Shown here one piece after another: positions 41,736-50,409 of a stretch of DNA of 64,000 nucleotides (position 1 is its first letter; each line of letters starts with the position of its first letter). Origin of the DNA: Streptomyces ferrugineus (GTDB taxonomy: Bacteria; Actinomycetota; Actinomycetes; Streptomycetales; Streptomycetaceae); contig NZ_CP063373.1 of the NCBI RefSeq assembly GCF_015160855.1, forward strand, positions 3,658,001-3,722,000, given 5' to 3'. Position numbers and translations under genes: made by a program. The notes beneath the pieces are model-generated. The model saw only the letters and a list, made by a program, of their open reading frames with translations. It was not told the origin of the DNA and made no database searches.

Positions 41736-43444
41736 ACTCCGGCTACGCCGTCCCCGCCGTCGCCCTGGTCGTCCTCGCGACCGTCCTCGTCGGCGCCTTC
41801 GGCCTGCGCATCTCCCGCACCACCTCCGACTTCTACGTCGCCTCCCGCACCGTCGGCCCCCGCCTCAACGCGGCCGCGATCAGCGGCGAGTACCTCTCCG
41901 CCGCCTCCTTCCTCGGCATCGCGGGCCTGGTCCTCGTCCAGGGCCCCGACATGCTCTGGTACCCGGTCGGCTACACCGCCGGCTACCTGGTCCTGCTGCT
42001 GTTCGTCGCGGCCCCGCTGCGCCGCTCCGGCGCCTACACGCTCCCCGACTTCGCCGAGGCCCGCCTGTCCTCCCAGGCGGTGCGGCGCCTCGCGGGCGCC
42101 TTCGTCGTCGGCACCGGCTGGCTGTATCTGCTGCCCCAGCTCCAGGGCGCCGGACTGACGCTGACCGTGCTGGCCGGCGCGCCCGACTCGCTCGGCGGAG
42201 TGATCGTCGCGGTCGTCGTGGTCGCCATCGTCGCCGCGGGCGGCATGCGCAGCATCACCTTCGTACAGGCCTTCCAGTACTGGCTCAAACTCACCGCCCT
42301 GCTCGTCCCGGCCCTCTTCCTGATCCTCGCCTGGCAGGGCGACGGCGCCCCCCGCCATGCCTTCGACGAACCGGCGACCTTCCGCGAGCAGCGAGTCGTC
42401 CGCGTCGACGACTCCCTCAAGCTCAAGCTCGACCGCCCGCTGTCCGTCACCGTCAGCGGCACGATCGACGGCCGCGACCACGAGGACGACCGGCTCGAAC
42501 TCCCCGCCGGCACCCACCGCATCGAGGCCGGCACCCGCCTGACCTTCGCCGAGGGCGCCGAGGTCCCCGAACGCGACCGCAGCGCCGGCGGCGGACTGTC
42601 CCCGTCGCTGGCCGAGAGCCGCGGCGAACGCCCGCTGTACGCCACGTACGGACTGATCCTCGCCACCTTCCTCGGCACCATGGGTCTGCCGCACGTCGTC
42701 GTGCGCTTCTACACCAGCCCGCACGGCGTCGCCGCCCGCCGCACCACCGTCGCCGTGCTCGGCCTGATCGGCGCCTTCTACCTCCTGCCGCCCGTCTATG
42801 GCGCCCTCGGCCGCCTCTACGCCCCCGAACTCACCCTCACCGGCGACGCGGACGCCGCCGCCCTGCTGCTGCCCGACCGCGTGATCGGCGGCCTGGGCGG
42901 GGACCTGCTCGGCGCGCTGGTCGCGGGCGGCGCCTTCGCCGCGTTCCTGTCCACGGCGTCCGGCCTGACCATGGCCGTCGCGGGCGTGCTCACCCAGGAC
43001 GTGCTCCCCTCGCGCGGCGTACGGCACTTCCGGCTCGGCACCGTCATCGCCATGGCCGTACCGCTCGCAGCGAGCGTCCTGGTCGGCGGGCTGCCCGTCG
43101 CCGACGCGGTGGGCCTCGCCTTCGCGGTGTCGGCGTCCTCCTTCTGCCCGCTGCTCGTCCTCGGCATCTGGTGGCGCCGGCTCACCCCACCGGGCGCCGC
43201 CGCCGGGATGCTGGTGGGCGGCGGCTCCGCACTGCTCGCCGTGGCGGCGACGATGGCCGGCTTCCCGGGGTCCGGCGCGCTGCACGCGCTGCTCGCCTGG
43301 CCCGCGCTCTGGTCGGTGCCGCTGGGCTTCCTCACGATGGTCCTGGTGTCCCTGGCCACCCCGGGCCGGGTGCCGCCCGGCACTGCGGCGATCCTGGCGC
43401 GGTTCCATCTGCCGGAGGAGCTGCGGGCGGAGGTGAAGGCGTGA
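41732..43444 (+). CDS. SSS-family sodium/solute symporter (ActP/MctC-like)
   Basis: 570 residues with about 13 membrane helices. ISGEYLSAASFLGIAGLVLV (about 50) is the acetate/monocarboxylate symporter region, and YWLKLTALLVPALFL and FLSTASGLTMAVAGVLTQDVL (split: LSTASGLTMAVAGVL) match SLC5 sodium-site helices. Between helices, residues about 205-300 form a soluble, charged insert (RVDDSLKLKLDRPLSVTVSG, LELPAGTHRIEAGTRLTFAE) larger than a normal loop. It likely imports a carboxylate such as acetate or pyruvate. Encoded between a response regulator and its kinase. Confidence 0.9.
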   Translation: MNSGYAVPAVALVVLATVLVGAFGLRISRTTSDFYVASRTVGPRLNAAAISGEYLSAASFLGIAGLVLVQGPDMLWYPVGYTAGYLVLLLFVAAPLRRSGAYTLPDFAEARLSSQAVRRLAGAFVVGTGWLYLLPQLQGAGLTLTVLAGAPDSLGGVIVAVVVVAIVAAGGMRSITFVQAFQYWLKLTALLVPALFLILAWQGDGAPRHAFDEPATFREQRVVRVDDSLKLKLDRPLSVTVSGTIDGRDHEDDRLELPAGTHRIEAGTRLTFAEGAEVPERDRSAGGGLSPSLAESRGERPLYATYGLILATFLGTMGLPHVVVRFYTSPHGVAARRTTVAVLGLIGAFYLLPPVYGALGRLYAPELTLTGDADAAALLLPDRVIGGLGGDLLGALVAGGAFAAFLSTASGLTMAVAGVLTQDVLPSRGVRHFRLGTVIAMAVPLAASVLVGGLPVADAVGLAFAVSASSFCPLLVLGIWWRRLTPPGAAAGMLVGGGSALLAVAATMAGFPGSGALHALLAWPALWSVPLGFLTMVLVSLATPGRVPPGTAAILARFHLPEELRAEVKA

Positions 43445-44646
43445 GCGGATTCATCGCGGGCCTGTGCGTGGCGATCCTCCCGCTGCTCGCCGCCGGCTTC
43501 TGGCTCGGCCGGCGCACCGCCCGCCCCGAGACCCTCGGCGACCTCGGCACCCCCGTCGAGCACGCCACCTTCGAGACCCTGCACACCGCCTCGCTCGCCG
43601 CACCCCCGCTGCGGGCCGGCCTCACGGAGGAGACCGCCCGCAGATCGGCCCGTCGGCTGCGCTCACTCCTCGGCACCGACGCGCTGTGCCTGACGGACGA
43701 GAAGGACGTCCTGGTCTGGGACGGGATCGGCGGCCATCACCGCACGGAGATCATGGAACTCCTCGCCGGCCCCCTCGACTCGGGCCGCGGCGAGGCCTTT
43801 CCGCTCACCTGCGACACCCCCGACTGCCCGGTGCGCTGGGCGGTCGTCGCCCCGCTCACCGTCGACGACCGTGTGCACGGCGCCCTCGTCGCCTGCGCGC
43901 CCCGCGAGTCGGCGGTGCTCGTCCGCGCGGCGGGCGAGGTGGCCCGCTGGGTGTCCGTGCAGCTGGAGCTGGCCGACCTGGACCAGTCCCGCACCCGGCT
44001 GATCGAGGCCGAGATCAAGGCGCTGCGGGCCCAGATCTCCCCGCACTTCATCTTCAACTCGCTCGCCGTGATCGCCAGCTTCGTGCGCACCGACCCCGAA
44101 CGCGCCCGTGAACTGCTCCTGGAATTCGCCGACTTCACCCGCTACTCGTTCCGCAAGCACGGCGACTTCACCACCCTGGCCGACGAGCTGCACGCCATCG
44201 ACCACTATCTGGCGCTGGTGCGGGCACGCTTCGGCGACCGCCTCTCCGTCACCCTCCAGATCGCCCCGGAGGTACTGCCGGTCGCCCTGCCCTTCCTGTG
44301 CCTGCAGCCGCTCGTCGAGAACGCCGTCAAGCACGGCCTGGAGGGCAAGGCCGACAAGTGCCACATCCAGATCACCGCACAGGACGCCGGCGCCGAGGCC
44401 CTCGTCGTCATCGAGGACGACGGCGCCGGAATGGATCCCGTCCTGCTGCACCGCATCCTCGCGGGCGAGGTCAGCCCGTCGGGCGGCATCGGCCTGTCGA
44501 ACGTCGACGACCGGCTCCGGCAGGTCTACGGCGACGACTACGGCCTCGTCATCGAGACCGCCCTGGGCGCGGGCATGAAGGTCACCGCCCGGCTGCCGAA
44601 GTACCAGCCGGGCGTGCACTCCGCCGGGCGGCTCACCCGGGAGTGA
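43441..44646 (+). CDS. LytS-type sensor histidine kinase without periplasmic sensor
   Basis: 401 residues. One N-terminal membrane helix (about 3-23), a GAF-like cytoplasmic domain (about 60-180), the His_kinase H-box with the phospho-His in LRAQISPHFIFNSL (about 205) and an HATPase domain (about 280-390; PLVENAVKHGLEG, DDGAGMDP, GIGLSNVDDRL). Unlike LytS/BtsS it lacks the multi-helix 5TMR sensor domain. GTG 43441 overlaps the symporter stop. It should phosphorylate the operon's LytTR regulator. Confidence 0.92.
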   Translation: MSGFIAGLCVAILPLLAAGFWLGRRTARPETLGDLGTPVEHATFETLHTASLAAPPLRAGLTEETARRSARRLRSLLGTDALCLTDEKDVLVWDGIGGHHRTEIMELLAGPLDSGRGEAFPLTCDTPDCPVRWAVVAPLTVDDRVHGALVACAPRESAVLVRAAGEVARWVSVQLELADLDQSRTRLIEAEIKALRAQISPHFIFNSLAVIASFVRTDPERARELLLEFADFTRYSFRKHGDFTTLADELHAIDHYLALVRARFGDRLSVTLQIAPEVLPVALPFLCLQPLVENAVKHGLEGKADKCHIQITAQDAGAEALVVIEDDGAGMDPVLLHRILAGEVSPSGGIGLSNVDDRLRQVYGDDYGLVIETALGAGMKVTARLPKYQPGVHSAGRLTRE

Positions 44647-44649
44647 GGC

Positions 44650-44820
44650 TCAGGTGCTGCGGCTGACCACCATCCCCAGCGTGATCAGACCCAGCACCAC
44701 CCACCCGAACCACAACCAGCCGTTGCTCCCCAGCGCCACCGTGTAGGCCGTCACCATGACGAGGCCGCCGACGGTGAGCACCCCCATCGTTTTCGTAGAA
44801 CTGTCCGTAGAACCGGGCAT
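44650..44820 (-). CDS. 56-residue membrane protein behind the kinase gene
   Basis: 56 residues, read from ATG 44820 to TGA 44650: MPGSTDSSTKTMGVLTVGGL, then a hydrophobic stretch through GLITLGMVV ending SRST. It has two likely membrane segments (about 12-30 and 34-52). It lies 12 nt downstream of the Ser/Thr kinase gene on the same strand, so it is part of that operon. No named family recognised. It converges on the histidine kinase gene with a 3-nt gap. Confidence 0.72.
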   Translation of the reverse strand: MPGSTDSSTKTMGVLTVGGLVMVTAYTVALGSNGWLWFGWVVLGLITLGMVVSRST

Positions 44821-44832
44821 CGCAACACCCTC

Positions 44833-46662
44833 CTAAGGTTCGTCCCCCTCCATGGTGCCCCCGTTCTGCTTCCGGACGGTGCAGACGACGAAATGAGACC
44901 CCGACTTCCAGGACCCCGCGCTCGTCCAGGAGCCCGCCGTGTACACGGAAGGATCGAATCCGAAGTCGCGCGGCGGCACCTGACGGGCACACACCGTGTC
45001 CGACTCCGTACGTGCCTCACTCAGCGTGACATCGGCGCCCATCCGGGCGAACCCGAGCACCTGCTCGTCGTACGCCCCGGCACAGGACACCAGCCGAGCG
45101 TCCCGGGGGGAGCGCACGTCCAGGCAGTCCCGCCGCTGCATGGTCGCCGTGTCCGCGAACGCCGACCCGACCTCGCGGTGCTCGCCCAGCGGCCCGTACA
45201 CCGGCCCGTGCGCGCCCAGCACCAGACAGGCGGTGCGCCGTCCGGCGGCCTCGAACCCCGCCTCGGTCGGTACGACGGCGAAGCCGCGCACATCCGCCAG
45301 CTTCTCCCGGACCTCCGCCGTCCGCGCCTCGCACTGCGCCGGCCCCTCCCGCCGTGCCTCGGCGGCGGACGCCGCGGCGACGAACGCCATCACCTGCCCG
45401 TCGGGCGCCCGCTCCCGGCAGCTCGGGTCCAGACTCAGCCGGGGCGTGCCCCGGAAGGCGGCCGCGCCGGGCCAGTCCGCGAGCACACAGTCACCGTCCT
45501 GCAGCGGCGCACCGAGTCCGACGGCGTCACCGTACGGCCGCTCCGTCCCGGCGGTTGCGGACCGCTGGGACAGGGCGTACCAGACGCCGGCCCCCGCGAG
45601 CGCCAGACCGAGCAGGCCGGCGAGGACCGCGTGGCGCACGCGCGGGCCGGTCCGAGGCCCGCTGCCCGGCCGCTCGGGCACGGGCGGCGGGCCGAACCCC
45701 ACCGCGTCCGGCACCGGCACCGGCTCCGGAGGCGGCGCGCCACCCCAGTGCGGCTGCGAACCGAGATCGGTCCGGGTCCGCGCGTAGGCGTCGGCCTCCG
45801 GGACGACGATCCGCGACAGCGCCGCCTCCGCCTGCGCGGCCGACATCCGCCGCGCCGGATCCTTCTCCAGCAGGCCTCGCAGCACGGGCGCCAGGGCCCC
45901 GGCCCGCGAGGCCGCCCGGGGCTCCTCCATGACCACGGCGGTGAGCTCCGCCAGATGCGACTCGCGCTCGAAGGGGCCCCGGCCCTCGACGCCGTAGTAC
46001 AGCGTGCAGCCCAGCGAGAACAGATCGGTGGACGGCGTGGGCGCCCCGCCCGTGATCCGCTCCGGCGCCAGATAGCCCGCCGTGCCCACGAGCACCGACC
46101 CCAGCGTGTACCGCGTCTCACCGGCGTCCGGCTGCACCGAGATGCCGTAGTCGGTGAGCAGCACCCGGCCGTACGGCGCCCCGCTGCGGTCCGGCGCCAG
46201 CAGGATGTTCGCCGGCTTCACGTCCCGGTGCAGGACGCCCCGCTCGTGCCCGGCGGTCAGCGCGTCCAGCACGGCGAGCCCGATGCGGGCGCACTCCGCG
46301 GGCGCCAGCGGGCCGCGCTGTTCGATCAGGTCGCGCAGGTTGACGGCGCCCTCGACGTACTCCATGACGATCCACGGCAGCCCCTCGTGCTCCAGTACGT
46401 CGTGCACGGTCACCACATGCGGATGCCCGCGCAGCCCCGCCGCGTGCCGTGCCTCCGCGCGGGCGCGGGCCACCCGGGCCTCGCGCTGGTCGGCCGCGAC
46501 CGGGTCCCGGAACACGATCTCCTTGAGCGCGACCTCGCAGGCCAGTCTCTGGTCGTACGCGAGCCAGACATGGCCCATACCGCCGCTGCCGAGCGGGTTC
46601 AGCAGCAGATAGCGGCCGGCGATGACCCGGCCCACTCCCGACGTCGGTGATCCTGAAGGCAT
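44833..46662 (-). CDS. membrane Ser/Thr protein kinase
   Basis: 609 residues. Kinase domain (about 15-275): LGSGGMGHVW glycine loop, catalytic Lys in VALKE, HRDVKPANILL, then DYG in place of DFG and the activation segment with SVLVGTAGYLAPERI. A proline-rich juxtamembrane stretch, one membrane helix (about 342-362) and an extracytoplasmic domain of ~245 residues with eight Cys (e.g. DGDCV, PSCRE, TACLV, RDCLD). No PASTA repeats. ATG 46662 begins just before the domain; the upstream Pro-rich extension is unlikely. It follows a lipoprotein gene by 43 nt. Confidence 0.92.
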   Translation of the reverse strand: MPSGSPTSGVGRVIAGRYLLLNPLGSGGMGHVWLAYDQRLACEVALKEIVFRDPVAADQREARVARARAEARHAAGLRGHPHVVTVHDVLEHEGLPWIVMEYVEGAVNLRDLIEQRGPLAPAECARIGLAVLDALTAGHERGVLHRDVKPANILLAPDRSGAPYGRVLLTDYGISVQPDAGETRYTLGSVLVGTAGYLAPERITGGAPTPSTDLFSLGCTLYYGVEGRGPFERESHLAELTAVVMEEPRAASRAGALAPVLRGLLEKDPARRMSAAQAEAALSRIVVPEADAYARTRTDLGSQPHWGGAPPPEPVPVPDAVGFGPPPVPERPGSGPRTGPRVRHAVLAGLLGLALAGAGVWYALSQRSATAGTERPYGDAVGLGAPLQDGDCVLADWPGAAAFRGTPRLSLDPSCRERAPDGQVMAFVAAASAAEARREGPAQCEARTAEVREKLADVRGFAVVPTEAGFEAAGRRTACLVLGAHGPVYGPLGEHREVGSAFADTATMQRRDCLDVRSPRDARLVSCAGAYDEQVLGFARMGADVTLSEARTESDTVCARQVPPRDFGFDPSVYTAGSWTSAGSWKSGSHFVVCTVRKQNGGTMEGDEP

Positions 46663-46705
46663 CCGGTGACTCCCGGGGTCTGCGGGTGCGCTGCGCGCGG
46701 GGTCG

Positions 46706-48073
46706 CTAGGCGGTCGTGCTCGCGCCGGGCCCGGCGGTGGAGGGAGCGCCGGTCGCCGGTTCGGTGGTGGCGGGCCCACTGGTCGCGGGCGGCGGCGCGC
46801 TGCTGGTGACCGGGGTGCTGGTCGGGGGCGCGCTCGTGGTCCTCGGGGGCGAGCCGGTCGGGGGTGGCGGTGGGTCGGAGGTGGGCGGCGCGGACGACGC
46901 TCCCGTGGACGCAGGCCTGCTCGTGGGGCCGGACGGCTCGGAGCCGGCGGACTCGGAGCTTCCTGGAGACGAGGGCGGCGCAGTCGACGCGGGCGGCGAT
47001 GACGGCGTGGCGGTGGACGACGTCGTCGGCTTTGCCGACTCGGCCGGCTTCGACGGCGTCGAGTCCGACGGATCCCGCGTCGGCCGGGGCGTGCCCGAGC
47101 CCGGGGGAGTGGTCGCCGTCCCGCCGGAGCCGTCGCCGGCCACGCTCAACGTCACGTACTCCCCGAACCGCAGCTCGGTCCCGGCCCGCGGATCGGACGC
47201 CGTCACCCGCGCGTCGTCCGGCGGCAGCCCTCCGCCCTCGGCGGCGACCGCCAGCCCCTGGCCGGCCAGCCGCCGGCTCGCCTGCCCGAACGTCGCCCCG
47301 GCGAGGTCGGGCACCGCACGCCGCTCGCGCGTGTCGAACGAGGTGTCGTCGCCGCCGGTCGTCCCGACGGGACGGTCGATGCCCCGGTCCGGTTCGTGGA
47401 CGTCGACGAGAGCGAGCCGCTCCACTTTCCGCGGCGCGGGTCGCACGGCCACCACGGACGACTTCTGGTATCCCTTCCATTCCGCATTACGGTCGTCGAA
47501 CTCGACCTTTATCCCGGTCGTGTCCCCTTCGAAGGGCCGCAGCGGATTTCCGCACGAACACTTCACAGCCGGAAGGCCCTGCTCATCGACGAGAATCGCG
47601 ATTCCCGACTGAAGCAACGCGTTGAAGGGGACGGCCTTCCCCTTCTTGTAGTCGTGATTCTTCACGAGAGTGTCGTGACGCAGGAGAACAGGTGTGAGGC
47701 GGTCCAGATATCCGGGAATCCCGTCCGTGGCCAGGGAGAGCGCGGCTGCCCACGCCTGCGCCTTGCGCTCATGGGCGGGATCGGTGAGGAACTCCTTCAG
47801 CCGTACGACATCGCAGGTCGCCGGCTGCTTCGACCCCCCGTACAGCCCCGGCGTGTCCCCCTGCTGAAGACCACCGTGCGCGGCCTGGGCCGTGGTGAGC
47901 CGCGCATCGTCCCGCCCGAGCCCCTGGTTCTCGTCGAAGAAGGGCGCCAGCGAAGGAACTCCCGCGGCGACCGCCTTCACCACGACCAAAGACGTGTCCC
48001 GGTCGCACCCGCTCAGCGCGAGTACGAAGACCAACAGAACAGCGAACCTGCGTACGAAAACACGAAGCGCCAT
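46706..48073 (-). CDS. PASTA-containing lipoprotein (DUF6777-like)
   Basis: 455 residues. Lipoprotein signal with lipobox LALSGC (Cys about 23). A globular domain (about 30-225) with QPATCDVVRLKEFL and the paired Cys in KCSCGNPLRPFEG resembles the Streptomyces DUF6777 family. A PASTA-like module (about 253-312; VPDLAGATFGQASRRLAGQG, FGEYVTLSVA) follows, then a ~140-residue Ser/Thr/Pro tail. It sits at the outer face of the membrane and may bind wall fragments for the kinase encoded 43 nt downstream. Confidence 0.78.
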   Translation of the reverse strand: MALRVFVRRFAVLLVFVLALSGCDRDTSLVVVKAVAAGVPSLAPFFDENQGLGRDDARLTTAQAAHGGLQQGDTPGLYGGSKQPATCDVVRLKEFLTDPAHERKAQAWAAALSLATDGIPGYLDRLTPVLLRHDTLVKNHDYKKGKAVPFNALLQSGIAILVDEQGLPAVKCSCGNPLRPFEGDTTGIKVEFDDRNAEWKGYQKSSVVAVRPAPRKVERLALVDVHEPDRGIDRPVGTTGGDDTSFDTRERRAVPDLAGATFGQASRRLAGQGLAVAAEGGGLPPDDARVTASDPRAGTELRFGEYVTLSVAGDGSGGTATTPPGSGTPRPTRDPSDSTPSKPAESAKPTTSSTATPSSPPASTAPPSSPGSSESAGSEPSGPTSRPASTGASSAPPTSDPPPPPTGSPPRTTSAPPTSTPVTSSAPPPATSGPATTEPATGAPSTAGPGASTTA

Positions 48074-48140
48074 TACCGCTCCCCCCGGCGGTTCCCCCGA
48101 CGCGCTTCATGCTACTGAAAGGCGAAGCCTTTCGGTTTCC

Positions 48141-49091
48141 TCAGTTTCCGCGTGCGTTCAATGAGGCCAAATAGGCGTTGTACGCCTCGAGTTCCTTGTC
48201 GCCGTCGCGGTCGGCGGCCCGGTCCGTGCGCCGCGCCTGCCGCTGCTCCGAGCGATACCACTGGAACAGCAGCGCGATCAGCACCAGAACGGACGGAACC
48301 TCACTGAACGCCCAGGCGATACCGCCGGCCGCGTTCTGGTCGGAGAGCGCGTCGATGCCGAGCGAGGCGGGCGGGTTCTCGAACGTCTCGACCATCGGCG
48401 ACGACGCCATCATCAACGCGATACCGAAGAACGCGTGGAACGGCATACCGGCGAACAGCTCCAGCATCCGCATCAGATACCCCGGCCGCTGCGGTCCCGG
48501 ATCGACACCGATGATCGGCCAGAAGAACACCACGCCCACGGCGAGGAAGTGCACCATCATCGCGATGTGCCCCGTCTTGGACCCCATCAGGAAGTCGAAG
48601 AGCGAAGTGAAGTACAGCGCGTAGAGGCTCGCGATGAACATCGGAATGGTGAACGCCGGATGCGTGATGATCCGCATGTAGCGGCTGTGCAGCAGGGCCA
48701 GCAGCAGTTCCCGCGGCCCCTTGCGCCCCCGCCCGGCGGGCGGCAGCGCGCGCAGCGCCAATGTGATGGGCGCCCCCAGCAGGATCAGAATGGGCGACAG
48801 CATGCTGATGACCATGTGCTGCACCATGTGCACGCTGAACATGACCATTCCGTAGTCGTTCAGCCCGGTACACATGACGAGCAGCACGGTCAGCACACCG
48901 ATGACATAGGAGACCGTCCGCCCCACGGGCCACTTGTCCCCGCGCCGACGCAGCCGTACGACTCCCCACGCGTACAGCGCGAGCCCCGCGACACAGGCCA
49001 CCAGAAAGAACGGGTCCGCGGACCACGCAAGCCCCCGCCCCAGCGTGAACGGCGGCAGATCCATCATCATGCCGTGCCCGCTGTGATCCAT
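48141..49091 (-). CDS. CtaG-type cytochrome c oxidase assembly protein
   Basis: 316 residues, seven membrane helices (about 25-45, 60-80, 90-110, 140-160, 175-200, 210-235, 255-280). It matches the Caa3_CtaG family: FSVHMVQHMVISMLSPILI, LLGAPITLALRALP and HFLAVGVVFFWPIIGVDP. The N-terminus MDHSGHGMMM has His and Met residues that can bind copper, fitting delivery of copper to the oxidase. ATG 49091 is preferred since this His/Met start is conserved. Confidence 0.9.
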   Translation of the reverse strand: MDHSGHGMMMDLPPFTLGRGLAWSADPFFLVACVAGLALYAWGVVRLRRRGDKWPVGRTVSYVIGVLTVLLVMCTGLNDYGMVMFSVHMVQHMVISMLSPILILLGAPITLALRALPPAGRGRKGPRELLLALLHSRYMRIITHPAFTIPMFIASLYALYFTSLFDFLMGSKTGHIAMMVHFLAVGVVFFWPIIGVDPGPQRPGYLMRMLELFAGMPFHAFFGIALMMASSPMVETFENPPASLGIDALSDQNAAGGIAWAFSEVPSVLVLIALLFQWYRSEQRQARRTDRAADRDGDKELEAYNAYLASLNARGN

Positions 49092-49147
49092 CCGGCGGCT
49101 CCTGATTCGTGGGGGTTGTGCGCTGTCTGTCCCCCACAGACTAGAAC

Positions 49148-49177
49148 CGCCCCCGGCGACAGCAGTCACCGGGGGCG
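49148..49177. terminator. terminator hairpin after pfkA
   Basis: CGCCCCCGG (49148-49156) pairs with CCGGGGGCG (49169-49177) around a 12-nt loop, 16 nt beyond the pfkA stop on the minus strand. Strong 9-bp stem. Confidence 0.75.
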
Positions 49178-49192
49178 ATTACAGTGCGCTCC

Positions 49193-50218
49193 TCAGAGCA
49201 CGCACTCAGCCTCTTCGTACCGGTCCTGAGGAACGGTCTTCAGCGTCTGAACGGCCTCGGCCAACGACACCATCTCGATGTCGGTCCCCCGCAGCGCCGT
49301 CATCTTCCCGAACTCACCCCGGTGCACGGCCTCCACCGCGTGCCACCCGAACCGGGTCGCGAGCACCCGGTCGTACGCGGTGGGCGTGCCGCCTCGCTGG
49401 ACATGCCCCAGAATCACCGGCCGCGCCTCCTTGCCGAGGCGCTCCTCCAGCTCGATCGAAAGCTGGCGGGCGATCCCGGCGAACCGCTCGTGCCCGTAGA
49501 TGTCCTTGCCGCCCTCGTCGAACTCCATGGTCCCGGCCCTGGGCTTGGCCCCCTCGGCCGCGACGACGATCGCGAAGCGCTTGCCGGCCTGGAACCGGTT
49601 CCCGACGACCCGGGTCAACTCGTCGATGTCGAAGGGCCGTTCCGGTACGACGACGGCGTGCGCACCGGCCGCCATGCCGGAGTGCAGGGCGATCCAGCCG
49701 GTGTGCCGGCCCATGACCTCGACGACCAGTACCCGCTGGTGGGACTCGGCGGTGGTCTTGAGCCGGTCCAGCGCCTCGGTCGCCACGGTGACCGCGGTGT
49801 CGAAGCCGAAGGTGACGTCCGTGACGGCGATGTCGTTGTCGATGGTCTTCGGCACCCCCACCACGGGCAGGCCGCTGTCCGACATCAGCCGGGCGGCCTT
49901 GAGCGTGCCCTCGCCGCCGATCGGGATGATCGCGTCGAGGCCGAGCTCGGCGACATGGCCCTTGGCCCGCTCCACGCCGTCCCGCAGATGGGAGGGCTGG
50001 ACCCGGGAGGAGCCGAGGATGGTGCCGCCGCGGGCGAGGATGCCGCCCACCGCGTCGAGGTCGAGCTTGAGGTAGTCGCACTCCAGGAGGCCCTTCCAGC
50101 CGTCCCGGAAGCCGATGACCTCGTCGCCGTGGTCGACGACGGCGCGGTGCACGACGGACCGGATGACGGCGTTCAGGCCGGGGCAGTCGCCGCCGGACGT
50201 GAGGACACCAATGCGCAT
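49193..50218 (-). CDS. pfkA: 6-phosphofructokinase
   Basis: 341 residues. TSGGDCPGLNAVIR (about 8-21), GGEGTLKAARL (about 101), PKTIDNDIAVTD (about 120), VMGRHTGWIALH and HVQRGGTPTAYDR are the PFK motifs. GGEGT and the Lys in PKTIDND place it in the actinomycete group III, whose Streptomyces member is ATP-dependent. It phosphorylates fructose 6-phosphate in glycolysis. Possible promoter on the minus strand: TTCGGC-N18-TAGGGT with -10 at 50283-50288. Confidence 0.95.
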   Translation of the reverse strand: MRIGVLTSGGDCPGLNAVIRSVVHRAVVDHGDEVIGFRDGWKGLLECDYLKLDLDAVGGILARGGTILGSSRVQPSHLRDGVERAKGHVAELGLDAIIPIGGEGTLKAARLMSDSGLPVVGVPKTIDNDIAVTDVTFGFDTAVTVATEALDRLKTTAESHQRVLVVEVMGRHTGWIALHSGMAAGAHAVVVPERPFDIDELTRVVGNRFQAGKRFAIVVAAEGAKPRAGTMEFDEGGKDIYGHERFAGIARQLSIELEERLGKEARPVILGHVQRGGTPTAYDRVLATRFGWHAVEAVHRGEFGKMTALRGTDIEMVSLAEAVQTLKTVPQDRYEEAECVL

Positions 50219-50250
50219 AGCCCGAAAAACCTTCTTCACGTGGGCCGGGA

Positions 50251-50268
50251 CCGGACCACGCTGTCCGG
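50251..50268. promoter_or_regulatory. inverted repeat in the pfkA 5' region
   Basis: CCGGAC-N6-GTCCGG, perfect 6-bp arms, about 33-50 nt upstream of the pfkA start and just downstream of the candidate -10 (TAGGGT, rc of 50283-50288). It could be an operator or a 5'-UTR hairpin. Confidence 0.4.
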
Positions 50269-50409
50269 CTCGAATCCCCGCCACCCTAGCGGCATCGGGG
50301 GGCGGGGCCGAACCGTGCGTCCGCCTGCTGGACGACCCCGCTCACCTGTGCGGACGCCCCGACAGACGGGCTGGTGACGACAGGCTGGAGCCGGGGTGTG
50401 CGAGCGCCG

